A stretch of DNA of 64,000 bases from a virus. The position numbers and the translations under genes were made by a program. Of the stretch, positions 15,772-23,195 are shown one piece after another. Under the pieces are notes generated by a model. That model ran no database searches. It saw nothing but the letters and a program-made list of their open reading frames with translations, and was not told the origin of the DNA. Numbering within the stretch: the stretch's first letter is position 1; each line of letters opens with the position of its first letter. The DNA lies in the IMG/VR virus record IMGVR_UViG_3300036792_000218, positions 28,370-92,369 of that record; one strand, 5' to 3'.

Positions 15772-15883
15772 CCGTAACGCAAACGGTGGTCGTGGAACGT
15801 AGATTCCGGACGCGAGTTTCGGACACTTGTTAACAGGCACGATGCCGACCGGGCGGGGTGCGTCCGTAAACGGTCGTTTGCGG
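15772..15883. promoter_or_regulatory. Two dyads upstream of the resolvase (possible res subsites)
   Basis: CCGTAACGCAAACGGT (15772-15787) and CCGTAAACGGTCGTTTGCGG (15864-15883, one mismatch in nine paired bases) are imperfect palindromes that share CCGTAA and AACGGT elements. Resolvases usually act at such dyads just upstream of their own gene. The rest of 15720-15926 shows no coding frame. Confidence 0.35.
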
Positions 15884-15926
15884 TACACGGCTCACAGGCC
15901 GTCCGGTTCAGGTCTGCCCGGTACGG

Positions 15927-16289
15927 TCAGCGCACGACCACGGAAGGATCCTGCCCGCTCGCCGCCTGTGTCTCCCCGGTCAGGTCACTGGTCAGATGCC
16001 AGAAGCCGCAGCCGGGGCATTCATAGGGCCGGAGCTCGACGCCGCGCTGAGCCTTGATATGCCCGGCCATCTGCCGGGCCCGCTCGGACGTAGGGTAGCT
16101 GCCGCTTTTGTTGTTCCGGGCGCATACCGCCGCCGCAGCCGCCGCGTGCCGTGCCTCTCTCCTGTGACGGTTCTGCTGGCTTCGTTTCCGGCAGGTCTTT
16201 GAGCAGTAGAGCGCCGGCTTGTCGCATAGCCAGAAGGAATCATCCTCGGTGTCGACGCAGAACACGGTGCCGCAGCGCTTGCAGACCAT
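15927..16289 (-). CDS. Double zinc-ribbon protein
   Basis: The 120-residue protein has an N-terminal Cys pair (CKRCGTVFC) and YCSKTCRKRSQQNRHRR, the typical zinc-knuckle/basic pattern. A C-terminal CPGCGFWHLTS follows. Proteins of this type in actinobacterial mobile elements are probably nucleic-acid binding. The ATG at 16289 is preferred because GGAA lies five bases upstream; a TTG at 16298 would add three residues. It is the last gene of a short leftward unit whose promoter may lie near the inverted repeat at 16329. Confidence 0.55.
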   Translation of the reverse strand: MVCKRCGTVFCVDTEDDSFWLCDKPALYCSKTCRKRSQQNRHRREARHAAAAAAVCARNNKSGSYPTSERARQMAGHIKAQRGVELRPYECPGCGFWHLTSDLTGETQAASGQDPSVVVR

Positions 16290-16328
16290 GAGTTCCAATC
16301 TAGGAGGTCGGGGCCGGTAACGTCAGCG

Positions 16329-16369
16329 ACATGCGAGCTAGCGGCTAGTGAGCAAGCTAGCTGGCATGT
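16329..16369. repeat. 14-bp inverted repeat in a divergent spacer
   Basis: ACATGCGAGCTAGC (16329-16342) and GCTAGCTGGCATGT (16356-16369) are inverted with one mismatch and 13 bases between. They lie in the 198-bp spacer between the leftward zinc protein and the rightward gene at 16488. They could form a regulatory operator or a strong cruciform/RNA hairpin. Confidence 0.5.
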
Positions 16370-16487
16370 GCGCGGGTATGGGGCGGCCCCGGCCCGCCTG
16401 GCACCAGCGAACAGGGCGTTTCACGCAGAGTCGCACGCATGATCACTTTCCGTGCCCGGCCGCCCGGCCGGGGCGTACGGTCAGCGC

Positions 16488-16742
16488 ATGAACTCTGGAA
16501 ACACTCCTGACCTGCCCGCATCCGGCACCGTGCTCAGGTCCCTGGGTGACGCGGCGGTCGCGATGCTGCTGGCCTGCCGTGGCGCCCTCGCCGCCGAGGC
16601 CGGCCTGTCCGAGGACCGGATCGCGTTCGTGATCCCGGCGACGGCGCTGCCCGGTGTCGCGTGGCTGTACGGGTCACGGGTCGTCCGCGCGGACATCACC
16701 GGGCCGATGGTCGCGCTGTCCATGCCCACGCTGCCCGGCTAG
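16488..16742 (+). CDS. Small hypothetical protein, isolated rightward gene
   Basis: The ATG at 16488 follows a TACGGT box by six bases, so the message may be leaderless. The 84-residue product is neutral, Ala/Leu-rich and lacks Cys. It contains DRIAFVIPATALPGVAWLYGSRVV, which suggests a compact alpha/beta fold. It is flanked by leftward genes on both sides and is therefore expressed separately, perhaps in lysogens. No family is recognised. Confidence 0.5.
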   Translation: MNSGNTPDLPASGTVLRSLGDAAVAMLLACRGALAAEAGLSEDRIAFVIPATALPGVAWLYGSRVVRADITGPMVALSMPTLPG

Positions 16743-16748
16743 GCGGGG

Positions 16749-16922
16749 TCACTCGTCGCCTGCAGCCAGCCGGATCGCCTTTTCGTCCCACGCCCCACGG
16801 GTAGCGCTACCGGGCTCGAAACGGGACGCGTACCGGGCCAGCCCGGCAGCCGCCTCCGCCTTCGGGACTTCCCGCATTACGCCGGCGTCGACGTCGTACA
16901 CCGTCACCAGGTCGCCGCTCAT
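16749..16922 (-). CDS. 57-residue hypothetical protein
   Basis: The ATG at 16922 overlaps the upstream stop (ATGA). The peptide begins MSGDLVTVYDVDAGVMREV and continues as a short helix ending in acidic residues. It is the last gene of the leftward unit that includes the next gene. No function can be inferred. Confidence 0.45.
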   Translation of the reverse strand: MSGDLVTVYDVDAGVMREVPKAEAAAGLARYASRFEPGSATRGAWDEKAIRLAAGDE

Positions 16923-17389
16923 GACGTGGCACCGGGCAGGAGCGCGGGCATCACGCCGCGCCCGTAGACCGCGGCGAGCTGCGGTGCGGCCCACTCGCCG
17001 ACCGTGGAGCCGTCGGGGAGGACGACGGAGTCAAGGAACTCGCGCTCGACCGTGGAGATCCCGGCCTCAACCGCTTCGAGTTTGGCCTTGACGACCAGGG
17101 CGAGGGCGCGCCACCGCTGGCGGGTTCCCTGCTCGTAGGCGACTTGGGCGGATGCCGCCGAACGGGTCTTGCCGGTCGGGGTGCGGGTGAACTCCGGGTC
17201 GCCTGGGTTCGGCATGGGTAGCCGGAACCGGATGTGCCGGTCGGCGAGCTTGAACGCGATCGAGGCGGTCGCGTCGTCGTCGTCCCACGCGTAAGCGAAC
17301 GCCTTGGCGCCGTAGCGCCGTAGCGTCCGCTCGATCTCCGCGCGTGACTTCTCGCTGGACACTTCGGTGCCCTGGGCGTAGGTGCTCAT
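16919..17389 (-). CDS. Conserved phage/ICE hypothetical protein (KSRAEIERTLRRYGA family)
   Basis: The 156-residue protein carries a signature I associate with many actinophage and integrative-element genomes: SSEKSRAEIERTLRRYGA at the start, FAYAWDDDDATASIAFKL, then RQRWRALALVVKAKLEAVE. It ends in LPDGSTVGEWAAPQL and MPALLPGA. It looks like an alpha/beta protein with a long central helix. It is widespread but functionally uncharacterised as far as I know. Its presence supports the mobile-element nature of this region. Confidence 0.65.
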   Translation of the reverse strand: MSTYAQGTEVSSEKSRAEIERTLRRYGAKAFAYAWDDDDATASIAFKLADRHIRFRLPMPNPGDPEFTRTPTGKTRSAASAQVAYEQGTRQRWRALALVVKAKLEAVEAGISTVEREFLDSVVLPDGSTVGEWAAPQLAAVYGRGVMPALLPGATS

Positions 17390-17616
17390 TCGGCTTCCTC
17401 TTTCGGCTGCTCGGTTGAGGTCGTGCCCGCGCCGTCCTCGAGCGCGACGGTCAGGTACAGGCGGTCACCGTCGTAGGCGTCGGGCCCGGTGACTACGCGC
17501 ACGCCCGGCATGCTGGTCAACTGGCTGGCCAGGTCCCCGGCTGACCCGCCTTGGAGTCGTACGCGGACGACGCCGGGCGGTAGCGGGGCGAACGTCCGGC
17601 CGCGACGGTCAGCCAT
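17386..17616 (-). CDS. Small hypothetical protein, ferredoxin-like pattern
   Basis: The 76 residues starting at ATG 17616 show two strand-helix units (VVRVRLQGGSAGDLASQLTSM and VRVVTGPDAYDGDRLYLTVAL) and a charged tail. This is a pattern compatible with a small beta-alpha-beta domain. An ATG nine bases further upstream is an alternative start. It overlaps both neighbours by a few bases. The function is unknown. Confidence 0.5.
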   Translation of the reverse strand: MADRRGRTFAPLPPGVVRVRLQGGSAGDLASQLTSMPGVRVVTGPDAYDGDRLYLTVALEDGAGTTSTEQPKEEAE

Positions 17617-18049
17617 CGCCGTCATCCGCGCACTCCCAGCACAGTCCGTCCTCGCCCGTCGGCTCGGCATGGCAGTTCGGGCACAGAGGGGTGCGCTCGC
17701 CGGGGGTTCCGACCTGCCGCCAGTCAAGCGCGGGCTTGTGGCCGGCGCTGGCCGCGTTGACTGCGCGGCCGTCGCCGGTGAAGTGGGACCAGCCCGCCAT
17801 CAGGTCCAGGATCGGCTCACCGCAGACGGTGCAGTACGCTTCCGTCTTTTCCATGGCGGCCAGTGCTTCGAGCGCGGCGGCAAGGCTGACGGCTGCGGCT
17901 TCGAGGTCGGCCTTGGCGCCGTCCCAGCGGTCGGCGGGCGCGGTGGCCCGGACAGCGCCCCACATGCCCGCCCGCGCGAGGCCGACCTTGGAAGCGAGCT
18001 CGTCGAGGTGGGCCATCACGTCTTTGACGGACGGCTTGTCAGCGGTCAC
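17609..18049 (-). CDS. Helical protein with C-terminal zinc ribbon
   Basis: The 146-residue protein has an N-terminal helical region (about 1-68). It then carries CTVCGEPI near residue 73 and a C-terminal CPNCHAEPTGEDGLCWEC, which gives a four-Cys zinc ribbon near 122-139. Such mixed helical/zinc-ribbon proteins are frequent in early phage operons and often bind nucleic acid or RNA polymerase. The GTG at 18049 overlaps the upstream stop. Confidence 0.5.
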   Translation of the reverse strand: MTADKPSVKDVMAHLDELASKVGLARAGMWGAVRATAPADRWDGAKADLEAAAVSLAAALEALAAMEKTEAYCTVCGEPILDLMAGWSHFTGDGRAVNAASAGHKPALDWRQVGTPGERTPLCPNCHAEPTGEDGLCWECADDGDG

Positions 18050-18234
18050 CGCCGGCTCCTGCGGCGGTGGTTCCCGCCGACCGGGCCTGACTCGCGGAGC
18101 GACAGCGGGCCGAGGCGGACGGTGCCCGACTGCCAGGCGCGGCCCCGGCCGATCGGGACGGACTGGCGGAAGCGGAAGCGGAACGGGCCGATGCGGAATG
18201 ACTCCGACTCCGACAGGCGGAACCTGATCCTCAT
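18046..18234 (-). CDS. Small basic protein, DUF4236-like pattern
   Basis: The 62 residues alternate Phe and Arg (MRIRFRLSESESFRIGPFRF) and continue with SVPIGRGRAW. This resembles the short beta-hairpin motif of DUF4236-type phage proteins. It is strongly basic, so nucleic-acid contact is plausible. The family assignment is weak because the sequence is short and of low complexity. Confidence 0.4.
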   Translation of the reverse strand: MRIRFRLSESESFRIGPFRFRFRQSVPIGRGRAWQSGTVRLGPLSLRESGPVGGNHRRRSRR

Positions 18235-18473
18235 GACGGGTCCTTTCGTGCCGCCGTGGCGGCGTCTGTGCTGGCGTGCTGTTGCGCTTGCTCTACGAAC
18301 TCGGCGCGGTACTTGACGCCTGCCTTGCGGTACAGGTGGCCGATCGCCACCGTGACGGTTCTTGATGACAGGTGCAGGCGGTTGGCGATCTGGGTGTTTG
18401 ACAAGCCCTCCACGATCAGGGCCGTGATTTCCTGCTCGCGCGGGGTCAGCGGTGTGCCTGCGGTGCCGCTCAT
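18231..18473 (-). CDS. Stand-alone LuxR-type HTH regulator
   Basis: The 80-residue protein consists of a GerE/LuxR HTH: LTPREQEITALIVEGLSNTQ, followed by IANRLHLSSRTVTVAIGHLYRKAGV. There is no receiver domain. Single-domain LuxR proteins usually need a partner or act as simple DNA-binding factors. It is translated from ATG 18473, which overlaps the stop of a second HTH-containing gene, so two regulators are made together. Confidence 0.75.
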   Translation of the reverse strand: MSGTAGTPLTPREQEITALIVEGLSNTQIANRLHLSSRTVTVAIGHLYRKAGVKYRAEFVEQAQQHASTDAATAARKDPS

Positions 18474-19210
18474 GTGACCGTCCACGTAGTGACCGGCCCT
18501 TTGGTGGTCGCCGTTTTCGGGGTGGTCTCCGGTACCGCCTCGCCGTCCTCGCGCATGGCCTTCAGGCGGTACTTGACGCTGGACTTCGCGACCCCGAGCG
18601 CGCGGGCGATCGAGCACTCGGTCAGGCCGGGGTACGTCGTCAGGTGCTCGCGGATACGGGCCCGGAGGTCGTCGGCGGGGGCCTCACCCATCGCGGCGCG
18701 GCTGCCGGTTGCGGTGCTCTCACCGGGGCCGTCCCAGCGGACGGTGACGATCGCGCTTACGTTCGTGTCGCCGCTGATCATGCCGAGGACCATGCCGGCC
18801 AGGTGCCCGGCGCAGGCTTCTTCGGCCCCGGCCTCGGCACCCCAGGACGGGTCCAGGTCGGACCGTTCCACGATGAAGCGGGACGGCGCCCCGCACGGCT
18901 CGGCGTAACGGCGGCCGTCCCCGTCCTCGACGTCGCCCTCGACGTCGGCCGTGCACACGGGCCGCTGGTCCGCGCGCCTGATGGCGAAGGCCCCGCCGTC
19001 GTCGCGCAGGTACAGGTCAAGCAGCGTCGGCAGGCACCCGCAGTCGTCGGCGCCCATGTGGTGAAAGCCGTTGGCACACCTATTGTCGGGGCACCCGCAG
19101 GAGTCCCCGGTCCAGGTGGTGCCGTTGCCCCAGTTGGCCCGGTCCCACTCGGCCGGGGTGACGCCGGCGCGGCGCAGAACCGCCCTCGCGGTCTCGTTCA
19201 GCTGGCTCAT
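18470..19210 (-). CDS. Cys-rich protein with C-terminal HTH
   Basis: The 246-residue protein has a Cys/His-rich first half (CGCPDNRCANGFHH near residue 38, CGCLP near 57, Cys residues near 86 and 106). A central helix follows. The C-terminal winged-helix-like segment (LRARIREHLTTYPGLTECSI then ARALGVAKSSVKYRLKAM) is close to the HTH of DNA-binding repressors. It may sense metal or redox state and bind DNA. Promoter position is not obvious; the next gene upstream ends 12 bases away. Confidence 0.55.
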   Translation of the reverse strand: MSQLNETARAVLRRAGVTPAEWDRANWGNGTTWTGDSCGCPDNRCANGFHHMGADDCGCLPTLLDLYLRDDGGAFAIRRADQRPVCTADVEGDVEDGDGRRYAEPCGAPSRFIVERSDLDPSWGAEAGAEEACAGHLAGMVLGMISGDTNVSAIVTVRWDGPGESTATGSRAAMGEAPADDLRARIREHLTTYPGLTECSIARALGVAKSSVKYRLKAMREDGEAVPETTPKTATTKGPVTTWTVT

Positions 19211-19222
19211 GGTTGCTGTCCT

Positions 19223-19630
19223 TCAGCGCGCGACGTGGAACGCCGGGAAGTAGCCGCCTGCCGGGTTGAATGCGACCTGGCCGCCGGCCGTACCGCAGGG
19301 GCGGCCGAACACGTCGCCGACGACCCAGGTACCGGCCGGGTTACGGGTGGTGAAGGTGAACGCGAGGCTGAACGCCTTAGCGTCCTGCTTGGCCACGGTG
19401 CTCCGTATGACCGCGCCGGTCTGCTCGTTGACCGCTGTCGCCTGGATGTCGTCGGCGCAGGCGCTGACGCGGACGGCCAGGCCGAGCTTGACGGGCTCGC
19501 GGACGCTGGCGTGGGCGAGCTTGACCGACACGGTCAGGGTCTTGAAGGCCCCGGCGTGCGCTGTCGCGGGCGTGAGCGCCACGGCGGTTACGGCGGCCGC
19601 GGCCGCGATCAGGTGCCCGGTCTTAGGCAT
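19223..19630 (-). CDS. Secreted small protein with signal peptide
   Basis: The 135-residue product begins with MPKTGHLIAAAAAVTAVALT and an AHA-type cleavage site, a clear Sec signal peptide. The mature part (from about residue 26) is beta-rich with two Cys residues (SACADD and RPCGTAG) that could form a disulphide. An exported protein in an early phage operon is unexpected and suggests a surface or envelope effect in the lysogen or infected cell. It overlaps the next gene upstream by eight bases. No family is recognised. Confidence 0.6.
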   Translation of the reverse strand: MPKTGHLIAAAAAVTAVALTPATAHAGAFKTLTVSVKLAHASVREPVKLGLAVRVSACADDIQATAVNEQTGAVIRSTVAKQDAKAFSLAFTFTTRNPAGTWVVGDVFGRPCGTAGGQVAFNPAGGYFPAFHVAR

Positions 19631-19997
19631 CGTTGCCGTCCTTTCCGGGTGCCTCAGCATCCGGGTAGTTGCCGTTGGCGTACAGCCGCATCTCGTCGGT
19701 GGTGTTCACGATCGCGGTGCTGACACGCGCTACGCCGGCGTCGAACCCGGCCGCGTACGTGTCCGGGTCACCGGGGACCAGGAGGGTCAGGGTGCGGCCC
19801 TCCGCGCGGCGCTTGACGTCGTACCAGGTCGGGTGCCAGCGCTCGTCTATCCGGGCGTCGGTGGTGTACCAGTTGCCGATGTTCGACTTGTTCGACACCC
19901 AGACCTCCTGGTGTGACTCGCCCCAGTCGATCGCGACCACGGAGCCGGTCGGGGGTTCCTCGTCGAGCCCGGTGGGCAGCGGGTCGTTCACGGTCAC
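19623..19997 (-). CDS. Hypothetical protein, 124 residues
   Basis: The GTG at 19997 overlaps the upstream stop (GTGA) and follows GAGAGGACAAGC. The protein contains SVVAIDWGESHQEVWVSNKS, YTTDARIDERWHPTWYDVKR and LVPGDPDTYAAGFDAGVARV, giving an alpha/beta pattern with conserved-looking Trp and Asp residues. The function is unknown. It belongs to the leftward operon fed by the P1 promoter at 20.95 kb. Confidence 0.5.
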   Translation of the reverse strand: MTVNDPLPTGLDEEPPTGSVVAIDWGESHQEVWVSNKSNIGNWYTTDARIDERWHPTWYDVKRRAEGRTLTLLVPGDPDTYAAGFDAGVARVSTAIVNTTDEMRLYANGNYPDAEAPGKDGNDA

Positions 19998-20551
19998 CGC
20001 TTGTCCTCTCCGGTCGCCGTGGCGACGTGGTCGGCCAGGCTGGCCGGCTTGAGCCCGGCGTCGTACGTGCCGGCCCCGAGGATCGTGCCGCTGACGGCGG
20101 CCTCGTCGCCGGTGCCCGGCAGGAGCCGCCAATGGCGCTTGCGGGTTCCGGTGGAGAACCCGGTCTCCGCGTCGAACCGCATCGGGACGTCCGCCTCCGC
20201 CGTGGCGAAGACATCGGACCCGTCCGCGCCGAGCGCGGTTACCGTCGCGGGCTGCACTATTACGCCCTGGAGCGGCTGGCCGGTGGTCTCGTCGCACCGC
20301 ACCAGGCGTGCGGCCATCCCGACCCGCCACTCGGTCGCGGTCGCGGCGTCGGGCGGGTCGAGGAAGAGGTGGAGGGTAACCACCCGCCCCGACTGGAGGG
20401 TCACGGTGAACGCCGCGTCCGCCGGGTCGCCGTCGAGCAGGTTGAGCGTTGACACCATGGGGGCGCCGTCGCGGAGCGCCACGTCGGGGGAGCGCACCAG
20501 CGCCCTCCTGATCGCGGCCAGGTCGGGGATGTCGAACGGGATGTCAGCCAT
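19994..20551 (-). CDS. Hypothetical beta-rich protein, 185 residues
   Basis: The protein starts MADIPFDIPDLAAIRRALVR and is rich in beta-prone segments (AAFTVTLQSGRVVTLHLFL, QPLQGVIVQPATVTALG). It has neither Cys clusters nor membrane segments. It is the second gene after promoter P1, separated from the first by a 12-bp-stem hairpin. I do not recognise a family. Confidence 0.5.
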   Translation of the reverse strand: MADIPFDIPDLAAIRRALVRSPDVALRDGAPMVSTLNLLDGDPADAAFTVTLQSGRVVTLHLFLDPPDAATATEWRVGMAARLVRCDETTGQPLQGVIVQPATVTALGADGSDVFATAEADVPMRFDAETGFSTGTRKRHWRLLPGTGDEAAVSGTILGAGTYDAGLKPASLADHVATATGEDKR

Positions 20552-20575
20552 CAGGTTTCCTTTGCTGTGGCGGGT

Positions 20576-20603
20576 GGCCCCGCAGGCGGTTGCCTGCGGG
20601 GCC
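20576..20603 (-). other. Intercistronic GC hairpin, copy 1
   Basis: GGCCCCGCAGGC (20576-20587) and GCCTGCGGGGCC (20592-20603) form a perfect 12-bp stem with a four-base loop. There is no T-run after it on the transcribed strand, and the next start lies 25 bases downstream. Similar hairpins follow three more genes between 22.5 and 23.5 kb. Confidence 0.7.
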
Positions 20604-20609
20604 CGGTGG

Positions 20610-20915
20610 TCAGGCGAGGCGGCGGCGGACGGTGACGGTGAAGCTGGCGGGAATGGCGATCGTGGTGCCGGACAGGAACCAAACCCTCTTAGCCTCGATC
20701 GGCATGCGCGGCCCGCGCGGACGGCTGGTCTCGTACATGGCGTGCCAGTCGCTGACGATGGCCTTGATGCCGCTGTTGATGACGGCGCCGCGGATTCCCC
20801 GCTGCGCGGGGAACGAGACCACGAAGTCGCCGTGCCGCAGTTCGGTGAACGTGACGTCTTCCGGGTCGGCGAACTGCGGCTCGGCGGTGGCGGGTTGCGT
20901 CGTGGCGGTGGTCAT
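20610..20915 (-). CDS. Early hypothetical protein under promoter P1
   Basis: The 101-residue protein has a Thr/Ala-rich flexible N-terminus and a small alpha/beta domain (FADPEDVTFTELRHGDFVVS, RMPIEAKRVWFLSGTTIAIP). It is the first gene of a leftward unit. Its ATG at 20915 follows GGGGGACACG, the same leader as other P-family genes. The function is unknown. Confidence 0.5.
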   Translation of the reverse strand: MTTATTQPATAEPQFADPEDVTFTELRHGDFVVSFPAQRGIRGAVINSGIKAIVSDWHAMYETSRPRGPRMPIEAKRVWFLSGTTIAIPASFTVTVRRRLA

Positions 20916-20942
20916 CGTGTCCCCCGGTGGTCTCGGTAGATG

Positions 20943-20990
20943 CTTACGGAGACAACATTATCCGTTCATAATAATGTCGTCAACTTATTC
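20943..20990 (-). promoter_or_regulatory. P-family promoter P1
   Basis: On the minus strand, -35 TTGACG (20978-20983) and -10 TAATGT (20955-20960) are exactly 17 bp apart. TGTCTCCGTAAGC follows. It is the first of eight matching promoters. The -10/-35 region contains a GACAAC...GTTGTC-type dyad, here degenerate on the -35 side. Confidence 0.8.
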
Positions 20991-22494
20991 AGGGCGTGTC
21001 GGCGAACCCTTCCCCGTCCTCTCCGGTCCCGGCGGCGGCCTCGGCGGCGGTGCGGGCTGCGACCTCGGCGGCGTCCACGGCGGCGGCCTCGGCGACCGCT
21101 TCGGCCTTGGCCCGCACGGCGTCGACTACGGCCTGCTCGCACGGCGCCAGGTCGTATCCCCACCCGGCGAGCGCAGTCAGGTACTCAGCCGATGCGCGCT
21201 GCGGGGTGCGCCACGTCATGGTGTCGGCGGTCAGCCACTCGCACGCCCCTATCACCAGCGCGAAGGTGACCAGGTGGGCGCGCTGCTCGGACGCCCCGGT
21301 GAGGCTGTCGGCGAGCGGTGACTTGTAGTCGCCGTAGCCGCTGTAGCCGCTGTCGGCCTCGATGCCGCCGAGCAGGGCCCGCGCGGTCTTGTGCCTGCCG
21401 CCGCTCATGCTGGTGAACGACCGGATCAGGTAGCTGTCCGCCGCGGCGAGCGCCTTGACGGTGAACAGGGCGGCACCCGCGGGCAGGTCCTTGCCGTGCA
21501 GCAGCACGTCTGTCAGCCACCGCTGGCGGACGGTCGTCGCGGACCGCCAGGCGCTGTTACCCTCGCGTACCCGCCTCTTGTCCTCGGGTGACGTCTCGGG
21601 CTGCCCGCTGTCGTGGCGCTTCTTGTGGCCGTTGGCCTTCGGGTCGGTGCAGTACCACGACTCGTCGACGTACCTGTTGTCGCCGTGGCCCATCACGTAC
21701 AGGACAACTACGTTGCCCGGGCAGTCCTTGTGGCTTGCGGGGTCGAGCCGGTTCCCGTCAGTGTCCACCCAGTAATTCAGCCCGTTCTCGTAGTGGATTG
21801 CGTCGTCGCTGACCTTGATGCCCTGCCCGTCCAGCTCGGCGGCTCGGGCGGCCTTCATGGCCCGCTCGGTGCGCTTGTCGCGGCACTGCTGAACCTGGTG
21901 GTCGAACTGGCCGGGCTGGTCGACGGCGGTCACGGCGAGGTGCTTGGCGATCGCGGGCTCGTCGTCGAACTCGGCGATCGCCGCGGCCTGGAGCATGTCG
22001 AGCGGGTACTGGTGGGCCAGGGTGCGCGCGGTGTCGGAGGCGTGAGTCTTGCGGGCGGCGGCGATCTCGGTCCGCTCGTAGCCGGTCATTTTCTTGACCG
22101 TGACGGCGTTCGCGCCGAGGTCGAATAGCTGGGCGACGGCGGCGGCGCGGTCGGCCGTGGTCAGGCCCTCGCGGTTCTCGTTCTCGTCCCATTGCTCGAG
22201 GATCCGCGCGATCTCCGCTTCTGTGGTTCCGGCGGTGCCCTCGACGACGACGGCCGGGACCTGGCATCCGACCTCGATGCAGGCCAGCCGGCGGCGTGCC
22301 CCGAACCGCAAGACGAGTTCGCCGTCCGGGGTCCGGAGGACGCCGATCGGCTGCCGGACCCAGTTCGCGCGGATGGAGTCGATGAGTTCCTTGCTGGGCT
22401 GCGCGTCGCGGATGTTGCCCACGACGGTGATCGCCGCGGGGTCGAGCACTTCGAGCGTCATCGCGGGTGTCTTCACTGATGCGGTCTTCGGCAT
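20989..22494 (-). CDS. ParB/Srx-like domain protein
   Basis: The 501-residue protein has an N-terminal ParB/Srx nuclease-like domain (about residues 18-100: NIRDAQPSKELIDSI, then LRFGARRRLACIEVG with the GxRR motif). A helical HTH-like segment follows (about 115-165, ANAVTVKKMTGYERTEIAAA). A Trp/Tyr-rich middle region and a long Ala-rich C-terminal tail come next. Plasmids, phages and integrative elements of actinobacteria carry such proteins. The role could be partition, transcription control or CTP-dependent clamp loading. No ParA gene is seen nearby, which argues against a standard ParAB system. It is the last gene of the P2 unit. Confidence 0.75.
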   Translation of the reverse strand: MPKTASVKTPAMTLEVLDPAAITVVGNIRDAQPSKELIDSIRANWVRQPIGVLRTPDGELVLRFGARRRLACIEVGCQVPAVVVEGTAGTTEAEIARILEQWDENENREGLTTADRAAAVAQLFDLGANAVTVKKMTGYERTEIAAARKTHASDTARTLAHQYPLDMLQAAAIAEFDDEPAIAKHLAVTAVDQPGQFDHQVQQCRDKRTERAMKAARAAELDGQGIKVSDDAIHYENGLNYWVDTDGNRLDPASHKDCPGNVVVLYVMGHGDNRYVDESWYCTDPKANGHKKRHDSGQPETSPEDKRRVREGNSAWRSATTVRQRWLTDVLLHGKDLPAGAALFTVKALAAADSYLIRSFTSMSGGRHKTARALLGGIEADSGYSGYGDYKSPLADSLTGASEQRAHLVTFALVIGACEWLTADTMTWRTPQRASAEYLTALAGWGYDLAPCEQAVVDAVRAKAEAVAEAAAVDAAEVAARTAAEAAAGTGEDGEGFADTP

Positions 22495-22530
22495 TGAGTG
22501 TCCTGTCTGATCGGTGTGTGTTGTGGTGGT

Positions 22531-22558
22531 GGCCCCGCGGGCGGGTGCCTGCGGGGCC
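22531..22558 (-). other. Intercistronic GC hairpin, copy 2
   Basis: GGCCCCGCGGGC pairs with GCCTGCGGGGCC (one G-T wobble) around a four-base loop, 37 bases upstream of the ParB-like start. It has the same sequence family as the copies at 20576 and 23161. Confidence 0.7.
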
Positions 22559-22567
22559 GTGGGGTGG

Positions 22568-23101
22568 CTAGTCGAGCTGGACGTGGGCGGTGTTGCCGGT
22601 GATCGCGGCGACGTGCCCTACGTACGGGATTCCGGGCTCTGCGTCGGTGACCTCGATCTCGACGCGGTGACCGACGGCGACCGGCGCGGGGCCCTCGATC
22701 GGCATGTCGAGCCAGCCGGTCCCGCCGGCCTCGATGTCGGCCTGCTCGTGGCGCTCAAGCTCGACGCCGGTCATGTTCACGGCCAGGTGGTGCGGGACGG
22801 GCTGCTCGGACAGTTCAGTGATGATCAGGCTCTGGGGCTGCTCTGGGGTCTTCTCCTGGTCCCCTCCGGCCGCCAGGAGGAGCTTCGCCGGGTTGATCGT
22901 GACCGTCCGCACGGCGGCGGTGCGCTTCTTCGCGGTGGGCGCTCCGTTCATGCGCTGCAGGCGGCCGGTAACCGTCACCGCCCCGGTTGCCTTGCTCACG
23001 CTGGCGTGGGTGACCCGGAGCCGGTAGGGCAGCTTCCTGACCCAGTCCGCGCCGGCGGGAACGATGATCTCGACTCCCGGCTCGATGTCCTCGGGTGACA
23101 T
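22568..23101 (-). CDS. Hypothetical beta-rich protein, 177 residues
   Basis: The protein starts MSPEDIEPGVEIIVPAGADW and has several beta-prone stretches (KATGAVTVTGRLQRM, LAVNMTGVELERHEQ, VAVGHRVEIEVTDAEPG). There is a Lys/Arg-rich patch at NGAPTAKKRTAAVRTVT. The composition suits an OB-like or small beta-barrel fold, but no family is recognised. It is part of the P2 unit, separated from its neighbours by hairpins. Confidence 0.5.
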   Translation of the reverse strand: MSPEDIEPGVEIIVPAGADWVRKLPYRLRVTHASVSKATGAVTVTGRLQRMNGAPTAKKRTAAVRTVTINPAKLLLAAGGDQEKTPEQPQSLIITELSEQPVPHHLAVNMTGVELERHEQADIEAGGTGWLDMPIEGPAPVAVGHRVEIEVTDAEPGIPYVGHVAAITGNTAHVQLD

Positions 23102-23160
23102 TTGGTCCTCCTGTCGCTTGGTGCTTACGGTGGCCGGGCCGCCCGGTCTGCTTGGGGACG

Positions 23161-23189
23161 GGCCCCGCAGGCAGGTCGCCTGCGGGGCC
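23161..23189 (-). other. Intercistronic GC hairpin, copy 3
   Basis: GGCCCCGCAGGC (23161-23172) and GCCTGCGGGGCC (23178-23189) pair perfectly over 12 bp with a five-base loop. There is no T-run on the transcribed strand. Confidence 0.7.
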
Positions 23190-23195
23190 GGGTAG

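Noticed and set aside
18452-19723. Rightward reading frame opposite the LuxR and HTH genes
   Set aside because: No ribosome site or recognisable domain; the leftward genes show overlaps, HTH motifs and a signal peptide.
20989-22494. Standard ParAB partition operon
   Set aside because: No ParA ATPase is adjacent and no parS-like repeats were found near the gene, so only a ParB-like domain is claimed.
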